Positions 26,139 to 34,002 of a stretch of 64,000 nt of DNA are shown in pieces. Location: positions 39,356 to 103,355 of the forward strand of contig CAZMXP010000008.1 in the NCBI GenBank assembly GCA_964570285.1. The letters are read 5' to 3'. The notes below the pieces were generated by a model that saw only the letters and a list, made by a program, of their open reading frames with translations, was not told the DNA's origin and did not search any database. Position 1 is the stretch's first letter; every line of letters starts with the position of its first letter. The stretch is from CAZMXP01 sp964570285. Lineage in GTDB: Bacteria; Planctomycetota; PLA2. A program made the position numbers and the translations under genes.

Positions 26139-26191
26139 AGATTATTTCGCCCGTCGGGCCATGCAACCAATGCGACTAAATAATCTTTTTT
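26139..26191 (+). terminator. Possible terminator or end of a structured RNA
   Basis: AGATTATTT (26139-26147) pairs perfectly with AAATAATCT (26178-26186), and a run of six T ends at 26191. A small GCCC-GTC-GGGC hairpin sits inside. The stem is AT-rich, unlike most terminators of a GC-rich genome, so the call is tentative. Confidence 0.4.
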
Positions 26192-26200
26192 GCGACTAAT

Positions 26201-26264
26201 GGGACTCCGGTCGCTGGGAGGTTTTGGAGGGGTGCGGGGACCTGGCCTGGGCGACCGGAATCCC
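26201..26264. repeat. Hairpin element, copy 2
   Basis: GGGACTCCGGTCGC (26201-26214) pairs with GCGACCGGAATCCC (26251-26264) with one C-A mismatch, across 36 bases, followed by TAG. Relative to copy 1 two base pairs change on both arms (T-A to G-C and C-G to T-A). Confidence 0.7.
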
Positions 26265-26301
26265 TAGGGAAGAGCGGGAACTGTCACGCCTGCCGCCGGG
26301 C

Positions 26302-27135
26302 TCAGCGCCCGGCTTCCCCCCCCGCGCCCCCCCGGGTGCCACGGACAGGACCACCGGGCACTCCCATGCCACCGTCACGACCGCCGAACATGAAGCCGCC
26401 GCGCTCGCGCATGCTCTCGTCCACGAGCGTCTTCGCGTCGACGGCGGGCATCGTCTCTTCGAGGGCGGTCAGCGTCTCGGTCCTGAGCGTCTCGAACTCC
26501 GCGCGCATCAGTTGGCCCATCTGGTCGCGGGGGAGGTTCTGCCCCTCGACGGACGCGCTGACCCTGCGCCAGAGCCCCGGCATCTTCTCCCGGGCGCCGA
26601 GGATGACGCCCGCGACGACCTTTTTCTGCTTCTCGTCGAGCCTGCCGATCTTGCTCTCGGAGACGAGGCGGTCGATGTCCTCCACGACGCGCTGCACGCG
26701 CGCCTCCTGCGCGTTGATCTCGTTGGCGACGGTCACCTTCCGCCGGAAGACCTCCATCTCCTGCGGATCGAAGTCGGCGGCCGGGTCCGTCGACGGCGCG
26801 TTCCCGGGCGCCTCCGCGGCCGGGGAGGCGTGCTCCTGCTCCGGACGGGAATCGGCGCCGCTGCGTCCCGAAGGGGCGTTGGGCTTTGTCCCCGCGGCGG
26901 CTTCCGCACCGCCGCCGCTCTCGCGGTTGGCGAGGCGGCGCTCGATGCGATCGAGCCGTGCGGCAAGTTCGGCACGATCCTCGAGTTGGCCATCCGCGAC
27001 GGCGGCTGACCTCCCCCCCGAGTTGCTGCGAGCGCTGCTGACCTGGGCCTTGAGGTCCTCCTGCTGCACATAGAGGAGGATCACGAGGCCCAGCGCGGCC
27101 GCGTTGGTGAGGGCGAGAATCGGAACGGCTTTCAT
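26302..27135 (-). CDS. Membrane-anchored coiled-coil protein of unknown function
   Basis: A 277-residue protein with one N-terminal membrane segment (LALTNAAALGLVILLYV), a helical, charged region with LEDRAELAARLDRIERRL (probable coiled coil), a Pro/Ser/Ala-rich linker, then a helical domain (about 125-240) with ANEINAQEARVQRVVEDI and KIGRLDEKQKKVVAGVILG, and a Gly/Arg-rich tail. I do not recognise a family; the layout suggests a periplasmic helical protein, perhaps with a chaperone or scaffold role. Its ATG overlaps the stop of the upstream lipoprotein gene (ATGA). A GCCGGGC/GCCCGGC hairpin spans its stop codon. Confidence 0.6.
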   Translation of the reverse strand: MKAVPILALTNAAALGLVILLYVQQEDLKAQVSSARSNSGGRSAAVADGQLEDRAELAARLDRIERRLANRESGGGAEAAAGTKPNAPSGRSGADSRPEQEHASPAAEAPGNAPSTDPAADFDPQEMEVFRRKVTVANEINAQEARVQRVVEDIDRLVSESKIGRLDEKQKKVVAGVILGAREKMPGLWRRVSASVEGQNLPRDQMGQLMRAEFETLRTETLTALEETMPAVDAKTLVDESMRERGGFMFGGRDGGMGVPGGPVRGTRGGAGGEAGR

Positions 27136-27869
27136 GAGTGGGTACTCTCCGGGACTTTCGATTGAACACCGGCTGGGGCGTCCCTGTTTCGCGCCTGCCG
27201 GAAATCGCCTTCCAAGGCTCGTGCGTAGGAGGCGCGGGCCTGCGGGGTTGCGGTCGCTCTCGCGAGAAAGGCCTCGACCTCCACGGCTGCGGCGGCTTCG
27301 GGAAGCAGTCGCGCGCGTTCGAGGCCGTAGGCCCAGCCGGTGGGGAGGGGTTCGGGGACCGGCCGCCGCCCCGCGGCAGCCAGCAGCAGTTCGCCCCGCA
27401 GCGATCCGCCCGCCACACGTTCGACGACGCTCAGCGCCACCTCCGCCTCGGGATCCCCCTGCGCGATCAGCCGCGTGGCCAGGTCCCGGGCACAGTTCGG
27501 GGTGGCCCGCTCCCGGATCGACGAGCGCATCAGGTCCAGAGCCCGGGCCTCGTCGCCGCGCCAGAGCGCGCAGAGGGCGAGTCCGTGCAGGGCCCGCGCC
27601 CGGGAGCGCGGGACGAGCCCGAGATAGCACTCCTCGGCCGCGTCCACATCCCCATAGGCCTTCAGCAGCAGCTCGGCGCGACGGAGGTTCGCGTCCAGAT
27701 GACGAGGGTCGACCTGGCACGCGTCCTCGAGGGCGGCCCTCACCGCCGCCCAATCGGGCGCCTGCGCAGCCTCTTCCGCCCGCCGAAGGCAGTGGTCGAC
27801 AACAACGCGCGGCGTCGTCGTGCACGATGCGAGCGCAAGCGCGCAGAAGAGAAGGGGAGCCCAACCCAC
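27132..27869 (-). CDS. Lipoprotein with TPR-like helical repeats
   Basis: A 245-residue protein with lipobox ALASC (Cys16). Helical pairs such as DWAAVRAALEDACQVDP and DANLRRAELLLKAYGDV, with ARALHGLALCALWRGDEARAL, recall tetratricopeptide repeats, so a protein-binding role at the membrane is likely. It is co-transcribed with the coiled-coil protein that overlaps its stop. No enzymatic motif is visible. Confidence 0.6.
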   Translation of the reverse strand: MGWAPLLFCALALASCTTTPRVVVDHCLRRAEEAAQAPDWAAVRAALEDACQVDPRHLDANLRRAELLLKAYGDVDAAEECYLGLVPRSRARALHGLALCALWRGDEARALDLMRSSIRERATPNCARDLATRLIAQGDPEAEVALSVVERVAGGSLRGELLLAAAGRRPVPEPLPTGWAYGLERARLLPEAAAAVEVEAFLARATATPQARASYARALEGDFRQARNRDAPAGVQSKVPESTHS

Positions 27870-27935
27870 TCCCCCATCCTAATCGGAGGTCCCCGTGCCG
27901 TTGTCCCCCCCCCAGGAACCCCCTAGAATGCCCCC

Positions 27936-29060
27936 ATGAATCCGCTCAGAGCGCTCCTCCTCGCCCTACTGACTCTTCTCGTCGCTGCCTGCAGCGGCGA
28001 CGAGAAGAGTGACGAGTTCCGGGTGGGGGTCATCCTCCCGATGACCGGCCAGACCGCGACCTACGGCGAGGAGTCGTGGAACGGCATCCAGATGGCGCTC
28101 GACGAGCTGAAGGCCGAGGGGTTCGACTGCGTGCTGACGCTGCGCGACGACAAGTCGCTGAAGACCGACGCCGGCAACCAGGCCAAGTACCTGATCGAGA
28201 ACGAGGGGGTCCATGCGCTGCTCGGGTCGGTCCAGTCGAGCAACACCGAGCAGATCGCGCTGGTCGCGAAGGAGGCCGGCGTCCCGCTGATCACGCCGGC
28301 GAGCACGAACGACACGCTGACGAGGAACGGCGGGCCGCTGGTCAGCCGCATCTGCTTCGACGACAAGTTCCAGGGGGCGGTCCTCGCGAACTTCGCGGCG
28401 GACCAGGGGTGGAAGAGGGCGGTCGCCGTCGTCGACAAGGCGCAGGTCTACTCGACCGGCCTCGCCGGCAACATCAAGACCGTCTTCGTCGCCCGCGGCG
28501 GCTCCTTCCGCGAGGAGTACTACGTCACGCAGGACACCGACTTCGCGAACACGATCCAGAACGTCGCGAACGAGAGGCCCGACGTGATCTTCCTCTGCGG
28601 CTACTACGCCGAGGGGGGGCTGATGATCCGGCAGGCGAAGGAGAAGTGGGCCGGGATCCCGCTCGTCGCCGGCGACGGCTTCGACAGCCCGAAGCTGGGC
28701 GAACTCGTCGGCGAGACGAACGCGCAGATCTTCCTCTCCTCGCACTTCGCCGGCGATGCGCCCGACCCGAAGGTGCAGGCGTGGGCGAAGCGCTACAAGG
28801 AGCGCTTCGGCAAGATGCCCGGCGCGATGGCGGGGCTCGGCTACGACGTGCTGAAGGTGCTCGCCGACGCGGCGAAGCGCTGCAAGGACAGGAAGGACCG
28901 CGCCGAACTCGGCCGCGCGATCGCGGCGACCGCCGACTATCCCGGCATCACCGGCCGGATCAGCCTCACGACGCCCGACCGCACGCCGATCAAGGATGCC
29001 GTCATCATGAAGGTCGATGCGGGGCTCAAGTACTACGCGACGGTGCCCGCGCGGAACTAG
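27936..29060 (+). CDS. livK: Branched-chain amino acid ABC transporter, substrate-binding lipoprotein
   Basis: A 374-residue periplasmic-binding protein type I. Lipobox LVAAC gives Cys19. FRVGVILPMTGQTATYGEESW and GIQMALDEL are the usual start of LivK-type proteins, followed by ALLGSVQSSNTEQIALVAKE and PLITPASTNDTLT, which line the ligand cleft. It captures a branched-chain amino acid, or a similar small ligand such as urea or an amide, and delivers it to the membrane permeases encoded next. LivH follows 11 bases after its stop. Liv-type specificity cannot be read from these motifs. Confidence 0.88.
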   Translation: MNPLRALLLALLTLLVAACSGDEKSDEFRVGVILPMTGQTATYGEESWNGIQMALDELKAEGFDCVLTLRDDKSLKTDAGNQAKYLIENEGVHALLGSVQSSNTEQIALVAKEAGVPLITPASTNDTLTRNGGPLVSRICFDDKFQGAVLANFAADQGWKRAVAVVDKAQVYSTGLAGNIKTVFVARGGSFREEYYVTQDTDFANTIQNVANERPDVIFLCGYYAEGGLMIRQAKEKWAGIPLVAGDGFDSPKLGELVGETNAQIFLSSHFAGDAPDPKVQAWAKRYKERFGKMPGAMAGLGYDVLKVLADAAKRCKDRKDRAELGRAIAATADYPGITGRISLTTPDRTPIKDAVIMKVDAGLKYYATVPARN

Positions 29061-29071
29061 AGCCCCCCCGC

Positions 29072-30160
29072 GTGCTCGACTACCTGCTGAACGGGCTCGG
29101 CCTCGGCGCGATCTTCGCCTTCATCGCGCTCGGCTACACGATGGTCTACGGGATCATCAAGCTGATCAACTTCGCCCACGGCGAGTTCTTCATGGTCGGA
29201 GGCTTCCTCGGCTTCTTCGCGCTGCGGGACCTCGGCATCGAGCGCGTTGCCCTCCCCGCGCCCCTCCCCATCCTGCTCGCGTACTTCTGCGCGCTGACGG
29301 TGGCCGCCCTCGGAAGCGGCCTCCTCGCCGTCGTCACCGAGCGCATCGCCTACCGCCCGGTGCGCCGCGCCGGGCGCATCGCGGCGCTGATCACCGCGGT
29401 CTGCGTCTCGCTGATCCTCCAGAACCTCGCGATCAAGGCGTGGGGCGCCGATCCGAAGGCGTACCCCGACCCGAAGGTGTGGACCGACGTCGACGACCTG
29501 CCGGCGCGCGCCGGGAGCAACCTCTACGCGCTGCGCGTCGCGACGACCTCGTCGGGGGAGAGGGTCGAGAGCGAGGAGCGGGTCGTCGTCGAGGGGGAGG
29601 CGATCGATGCGGCGCGGCTGAAGTCGGAGGGGCGCGGGGAGGTCTACCGGAAGGTCACGATCTCCCGCGAGGCGACGCGCGGGTTCGTGATCCTCGCGCT
29701 CGTGCTCTGGACGCCGGTGCTCTGGTTCCTCGTGATGCGGACGCGGATGGGGAAGGCGATGCGCGCCGTCAGCGAGGACCTCGACGCGGCGCGGCTGATG
29801 GGGATCCCGATCGACCGCGTGGTTGCGTACACGTTTTTCCTCGGCGCGTTCGTCGCCGGCGTCGGCGGCGTCGCCTACTGCGTCACCTACGGCAAGATCG
29901 AGCCCTTCACCGGCTTCGTGCCGGGGCTCAAGGCGTTCATCGCGGCGGTGATCGGCGGCATCGGGTCGATCCCCGGCGCGCTCGTCGGCGGCCTTTTGCT
30001 CGGCATCGCCGAGTCGGTCGTGCCGTACATGCTGCGCGACTGGGCGGGCTGGGGCGCGGCGTTCGCGTGGAAGGACGCGATCGCGTTCGCGCTGCTGATC
30101 CTCTTCCTGCTCGTGCGCCCCACCGGCCTCTTCGGGCGCCCGCTCCGGGTGAAGGTATGA
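29072..30160 (+). CDS. livH: Branched-chain amino acid ABC transporter permease LivH
   Basis: A 362-residue polytopic permease starting at GTG 29072. GYTMVYGIIKLINFAHGEFFM at the start, given as a guide, and AVSEDLDAARLMGIPIDRV (the coupling loop) identify LivH. It is about 60 residues longer than usual because of a hydrophilic insert at about residues 135-200 (VWTDVDDLPARAG and a segment rich in Glu/Ser/Arg), placed where most family members have a short loop. It forms the translocation channel with LivM. Its stop overlaps the LivM start (ATGA). Confidence 0.88.
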   Translation: MLDYLLNGLGLGAIFAFIALGYTMVYGIIKLINFAHGEFFMVGGFLGFFALRDLGIERVALPAPLPILLAYFCALTVAALGSGLLAVVTERIAYRPVRRAGRIAALITAVCVSLILQNLAIKAWGADPKAYPDPKVWTDVDDLPARAGSNLYALRVATTSSGERVESEERVVVEGEAIDAARLKSEGRGEVYRKVTISREATRGFVILALVLWTPVLWFLVMRTRMGKAMRAVSEDLDAARLMGIPIDRVVAYTFFLGAFVAGVGGVAYCVTYGKIEPFTGFVPGLKAFIAAVIGGIGSIPGALVGGLLLGIAESVVPYMLRDWAGWGAAFAWKDAIAFALLILFLLVRPTGLFGRPLRVKV

Positions 30161-31083
30161 GCGGCGAACTCCTCTGGTGGCTCAACCTGCTCGTCGGCGT
30201 GGGCATCTTCACGCTGCTTGCCGTCTCGCTGAACCTGATCAACGGCTTCGCCGGGATGTTCCACCTGGGCCACCACGGCTTCTGGGCGATGGGCGCCTAT
30301 GCCGCCGCGTGGCTCACGCGCGAGTGCGCGGGCTCGCTGCCGGGGCCGCTGCTCTACGTGGCGACGCTCGGCTTCGGCATGGCCGTCGCGGCGGCGGGCG
30401 GGCTCGCCGTCGGCATCCCCTGCCTGCGCCTGCGCGGCGACTACCTCGCGATCGCGACGCTGGGTTTCGCCGAGATCGTGCGCATCGCGATCCAGAACCT
30501 GCCGCAGGAGACGCTCGGCGGCAGCCTCGGCATGCCGGTCGCGCGCGTGCTGATGGCGGTCGGGCCCGAGACGATGGTGGCCTTCCGCGGCGTCACGCTT
30601 GCGATCACGATCATCGCTTGCGCCCTCGTGATCCTGCTGATCCGCAACTACATCCGGTCGGCGCAGGGCCGCCGCCTGCTCGCGGTGGCGCAGGACGAGA
30701 CCGCGGCGAGCCTGCTCGGCATCGACCCGACGCGGCCGAAGGTCGTCGCGTTCGTGCTCGGCGCGTCGGTCGCCGGGCTCGCCGGCGCGCTCTTCGCGCA
30801 CTTCCAGGGGTTCATCACGCCGCTCGACTTCCAGTTCATGGAGATGGTCAAGATGTTCCTGATCGTCGTGCTGGGCGGCATGGGGTCGCTCTCGGGCTGC
30901 GTCGTCGGCGCGTTCCTCGTCATCGCGACGGAGCAGCTCCTGAACCGCGCGCCGGAGGCGATCGCCGAGTGGTGGCAGGTGGAGTTCCCGCTGCTGCTCG
31001 CGCTGATGATCGTCTTCCGGCCGCAGGGCATCTTCGGGCGGCGGGAGATCGTCGACCTCTTCCGGAGAAAGGCGCGGGCGTGA
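30157..31083 (+). CDS. livM: Branched-chain amino acid ABC transporter permease LivM
   Basis: A 308-residue polytopic permease. SLNLINGFAGMFHLGHHGFW, the RGDYLAIATLGFAEIVRI segment and the coupling loop AVAQDETAASLLGIDP are the LivM signatures. It pairs with LivH in the membrane. The gene overlaps livH by four bases at the start and livG by four at the end. Confidence 0.88.
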   Translation: MSGELLWWLNLLVGVGIFTLLAVSLNLINGFAGMFHLGHHGFWAMGAYAAAWLTRECAGSLPGPLLYVATLGFGMAVAAAGGLAVGIPCLRLRGDYLAIATLGFAEIVRIAIQNLPQETLGGSLGMPVARVLMAVGPETMVAFRGVTLAITIIACALVILLIRNYIRSAQGRRLLAVAQDETAASLLGIDPTRPKVVAFVLGASVAGLAGALFAHFQGFITPLDFQFMEMVKMFLIVVLGGMGSLSGCVVGAFLVIATEQLLNRAPEAIAEWWQVEFPLLLALMIVFRPQGIFGRREIVDLFRRKARA

Positions 31084-31853
31084 GCGACCTGCTCTTCCGC
31101 ACCGAGGGGCTCACGAAGCGGTATGGCGGACTCACCGCGGTGAGCCGCGTCTGCCTCGAGCTGCGCGAAGGCGAACTCGTCGGGCTCATCGGCCCCAACG
31201 GCGCCGGCAAGACGACCTGCTTCAACCTGATCACCGGCGCCGACCTGCCCACGGAGGGGTGCATCCGGCTCCGCGGCGCGGACGTGACCGGCACGCGCTC
31301 CTTCGACATGGCGCGCCTCGGCGTCGCGCGCACCTTCCAGAACATCCGCCTCTGGAAGGAGATGAGCGTGCTCGACAACGTGCGCACCGTCTGCGCCGCC
31401 GGGGGGCGGTCGGGCTTCTGGTCCGGCGTCTTGCGCCTCTCCTCCTACCGGGTCGCGGAGCGGAGCATCCGCGAGAAATCGGAAGCGCTGCTCGCGCGGA
31501 TGGGACTCGAGGGGGCCGCGGGGGAGATGGCGGCGGACCTCCCCTACGGCGACCAGCGCAAGCTCGAGATCGCCCGCGCGCTCGCGCTCGCGCCGCGGAT
31601 CCTGCTGCTCGACGAGCCGGCGGCGGGGATGAACCCGGCCGAGAAGGCCGACCTGATGCACACGGTGCGCGAGATCCGGCGGGAGTTCGGGCTCACGATC
31701 CTGCTGATCGAGCACGACATGAAGTTCGTGATGGGCATCTGCGAGCGCATCTACGTGCTCGACCACGGCGAGGAGATCGCCCACGGGACGCCGGACGAGA
31801 TCCGCAGGGACCCGAAGGTGATCGAGGCCTATCTCGGGGGGAGCGCCGGCTGA
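31080..31853 (+). CDS. livG: Branched-chain amino acid ABC transporter ATPase LivG
   Basis: A 257-residue ABC ATPase starting at GTG 31080, overlapping the LivM stop by four bases. Walker A is GPNGAGKTT, the signature reads LPYGDQRKLEIARAL (LivG-type instead of LSGGQ), Walker B LLLDEPAAGMNP, and the switch His is in LLIEHDM. It drives import together with LivF. Confidence 0.9.
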   Translation: MSDLLFRTEGLTKRYGGLTAVSRVCLELREGELVGLIGPNGAGKTTCFNLITGADLPTEGCIRLRGADVTGTRSFDMARLGVARTFQNIRLWKEMSVLDNVRTVCAAGGRSGFWSGVLRLSSYRVAERSIREKSEALLARMGLEGAAGEMAADLPYGDQRKLEIARALALAPRILLLDEPAAGMNPAEKADLMHTVREIRREFGLTILLIEHDMKFVMGICERIYVLDHGEEIAHGTPDEIRRDPKVIEAYLGGSAG

Positions 31854-32557
31854 TGCTCACCCTCGAAGGCGTCGATGTCTTCTACGGGCGCGTGCAGGCG
31901 CTGCACGGGCTCTCGATCCGCGTCGAGCAGGGCGAGATCGTCACGCTGATCGGCGCCAACGGCGCCGGCAAGAGCACGACGCTCCGGACCGTCAGCGGGC
32001 TGCTGCGCCTCGCCGCCGGGCGGATGCGCTTCGACGGGGAGGACCTCGCGCGGCTCCAGAGCCACGAGATCGTCGCGCGGGGGCTCTGCCACGTGCCCGA
32101 GGGGCGGCGCATCTTCACCGGGCTCACGGTGCGCGAGAACCTCGACATGGGCGCCTACCGCGTCCGCGACGCCGCGAAGAGGTCGGGGAACCTCGAACGG
32201 GTCTTCTCGCTCTTCCCGCGCCTGAAGGAGCGGATGCACCAGAGCGGCGGCACGCTGAGCGGCGGAGAGCAGCAGATGCTCGCGATCGGAAGGGCGCTGA
32301 TGTCGAGCCCGCGGCTGCTGCTGCTCGACGAACCGAGCCTCGGGATCGCGCCGCTGCTCGTGCAGGAGATCTTCCGCGAGATCGGGCGCGTCAACCGCGA
32401 GGACGGCACGACGATCCTGCTCGTCGAGCAGAACGCGAACATGGCGCTGCGGCTCGCCGACCGCGGCTATGTGCTCGAGACGGGCCGCATCGTGCTCGAG
32501 GCCTCCGCCCGCGCGCTGCTCGAGGACCCGCAGGTGAGGGAGGCCTATCTGGGCTGA
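31853..32557 (+). CDS. livF: Branched-chain amino acid ABC transporter ATPase LivF
   Basis: A 234-residue ABC ATPase. Walker A GANGAGKST, signature LSGGEQQMLAIGRAL, Walker B LLLDEPSLGIAP and ILLVEQN with a Gln/Asn end typical of LivF. The ATG overlaps the LivG stop (TGATG). It closes the liv operon; a convergent minus-strand gene ends 52 bases downstream. Confidence 0.9.
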   Translation: MLTLEGVDVFYGRVQALHGLSIRVEQGEIVTLIGANGAGKSTTLRTVSGLLRLAAGRMRFDGEDLARLQSHEIVARGLCHVPEGRRIFTGLTVRENLDMGAYRVRDAAKRSGNLERVFSLFPRLKERMHQSGGTLSGGEQQMLAIGRALMSSPRLLLLDEPSLGIAPLLVQEIFREIGRVNREDGTTILLVEQNANMALRLADRGYVLETGRIVLEASARALLEDPQVREAYLG

Positions 32558-32609
32558 TCGCGCGCCCTGCGCCCCCCGCACCCCCCAGGCCTCCCGCGCC
32601 GGCGACAGG

Positions 32610-33710
32610 TCAGAAGAAGGCGGACTCCGACTCGACCATCGTCAGGAACCAGTTGTCGAGCGAGTAGGCCTCCTCGGGCAGCGCCTTCGTCCGCGAGATC
32701 ATCAGTTCGTAGCCGTTGGAACGCCGGAAGCCGGCCGAGCGGCACGCCGCGCCGATGTGCGGGTCGGAGGTGAGCACCTCGAGCACGTCGGCGCGCTCGC
32801 GCGCGGCGAGGCGGAGGAGGTGGTAGACGGCGGAGCGGGCCGCCTCGTCGGAGGCCGGTCGCGCGAGGTCGAGGACGCGGCAGACGCGGACGTCGCGGTA
32901 CTCCTGGCTTCCGACGCGCTCGTGGGTGGCGACGCGCAGCAGGAAGTGGCCGGCGGTCGCTCCCGAGCCGTCCAGCACGCGGAAGGCGCGCCCGCGGACC
33001 GCCGGATTGCGGCGCACGAAGCGCAGCTTCCAGTTGAGGTAGGCGCAGCCCCGCCGCACGTGGGCGCGCGGCGCCCCCGCCGCGTCGACCTCGGGAACAT
33101 CCCCGAAGGAGTCCACCTCCTCGAGGGAGAGGCCGGCCGCGGAGGGACGCAGGCGCGCGCGCTGGAGGAGCGACCAGGAGCGCAGCAGGGGATTGGCGCA
33201 GGCGGCGGCCGCCCATGCGAGCGGAGCGCTGCGCACGTGGCGACGCAGGATCGGGCCGCTGCGGAGCGGCATCACCCAGCGGGCCGCGAGGCCCACGTTC
33301 GCCATGCGGAGCGCGGTCATGAGCCGGTTGGCGTAGGGGGTGGCCCCGTAGGCGCTGAAGGGCAGGTTCCGCGCCGCAAGATGCGCCAGCAGCTCCCGCA
33401 GCAGAAGCCCGCCCACGCCGGCGGCGCGGCGGTCGGGGTGCGAGAAGAGGCTGTGGCCCGTGACGCAGGGATACTCCCGCCCGCCGATGCGCAGCGGCTG
33501 GCTGATCAGCGCCATGCTCGCGACCCGGACGCCGTCGATGGAGAGCGCCGTGGCGACAGGCACGTCGGCGGCCAGGTCGGGGTGGGAGCGCACGAGTTCC
33601 CAGATCGCCCCCGGCATGAGCTCGACCGCGGCGGGATCGGCGGGCCAAAGGAAGGCCTCGCCGCGCTCCTCGAGTTCAGGGCGCGTGAACGTCTCGAATT
33701 CGGTCTTCAT
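32610..33710 (-). CDS. GNAT-type acetyltransferase-like protein
   Basis: A 366-residue protein. The first half is a GNAT fold: VPVATALSIDGVRVASMALIS and the acetyl-CoA-binding stretch HPDRRAAGVGGLLLRELLAHL, followed by SAYGATPYANRL. The second half, with YLNWKLRFVRRNPAVRGRAF and VLEVLTSDPHIGAACRSAGF, looks like a second, weaker GNAT-like domain. It probably acylates a small molecule or a glycan intermediate. It is the last gene of the FkbH/ACP group, so the acyl donor might be an acyl-ACP. ATG 33710 was chosen; a GTG at 33764 would overlap the ACP stop and add 18 disordered residues. Confidence 0.68.
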   Translation of the reverse strand: MKTEFETFTRPELEERGEAFLWPADPAAVELMPGAIWELVRSHPDLAADVPVATALSIDGVRVASMALISQPLRIGGREYPCVTGHSLFSHPDRRAAGVGGLLLRELLAHLAARNLPFSAYGATPYANRLMTALRMANVGLAARWVMPLRSGPILRRHVRSAPLAWAAAACANPLLRSWSLLQRARLRPSAAGLSLEEVDSFGDVPEVDAAGAPRAHVRRGCAYLNWKLRFVRRNPAVRGRAFRVLDGSGATAGHFLLRVATHERVGSQEYRDVRVCRVLDLARPASDEAARSAVYHLLRLAARERADVLEVLTSDPHIGAACRSAGFRRSNGYELMISRTKALPEEAYSLDNWFLTMVESESAFF

Positions 33711-33753
33711 GGCGGCCGGGCGCGGCCCGGGAGCGGCGGGGTCGTCGATCCGT

Positions 33754-34002
33754 TCAGGAGACACCCTTGGAGGCGAGGCAGCGGAAGAGGTCGCCGACGT
33801 GCTGCATCCCCGCCAGTTCCGCGGTCGTAAAGGTGACGCCGAGCTTCTCCTCGAGTTCCATCACGATCACGATGTTATTGACGGAATCCCAATTGTCGAC
33901 GTCCTTGGCGGCGAGGGCGTCGTGCACGACCAGATCCGGCTTCCCGAGGACGTTCCGGAAGATCTCCTGGACACGGTCCCGGACGGACGTTTCGGTCCTC
34001 AT
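33754..34002 (-). CDS. Acyl carrier protein
   Basis: An 82-residue ACP. The helix pattern RVQEIFRNVLGKPDL and the site NWDSVNNIVIVMELEEKLG give the Ser (in DS) for the phosphopantetheine arm, followed by a negatively charged helix 2. It overlaps the FkbH-type gene by four bases (ATGA), the classical pairing in which FkbH loads a glyceryl group from 1,3-bisphosphoglycerate onto the ACP. The carried group here would pass to a downstream transferase. Confidence 0.88.
   Translation of the reverse strand: MRTETSVRDRVQEIFRNVLGKPDLVVHDALAAKDVDNWDSVNNIVIVMELEEKLGVTFTTAELAGMQHVGDLFRCLASKGVS

Larger units (their letters stand above)
25816..26301. other. Gene-free intergenic block with several hairpins
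   Basis: No convincing coding frame covers these 486 bases. They hold two homologous 63-64-base hairpins at the two ends, a long GC hairpin (26042-26079: GGCGCCCGC and TGGGA pairing with TCCCA and GCGGGCGCC), a 7-bp TGGCGGC/GCCGCCA hairpin (26113-26130) and an AT-rich stem followed by six T (26139-26191). TGCGACTAA occurs twice, at about 26171 and 26191. Confidence 0.6.

Noticed and set aside
24686..26170. 494-codon minus-strand frame across the GT4 gene and the intergenic block
   Set aside because: Out of frame with the GT4 gene and without any recognisable domain.
25831..26264. CRISPR array
   Set aside because: Only two hairpin copies with no regular spacers between them and no cas gene.
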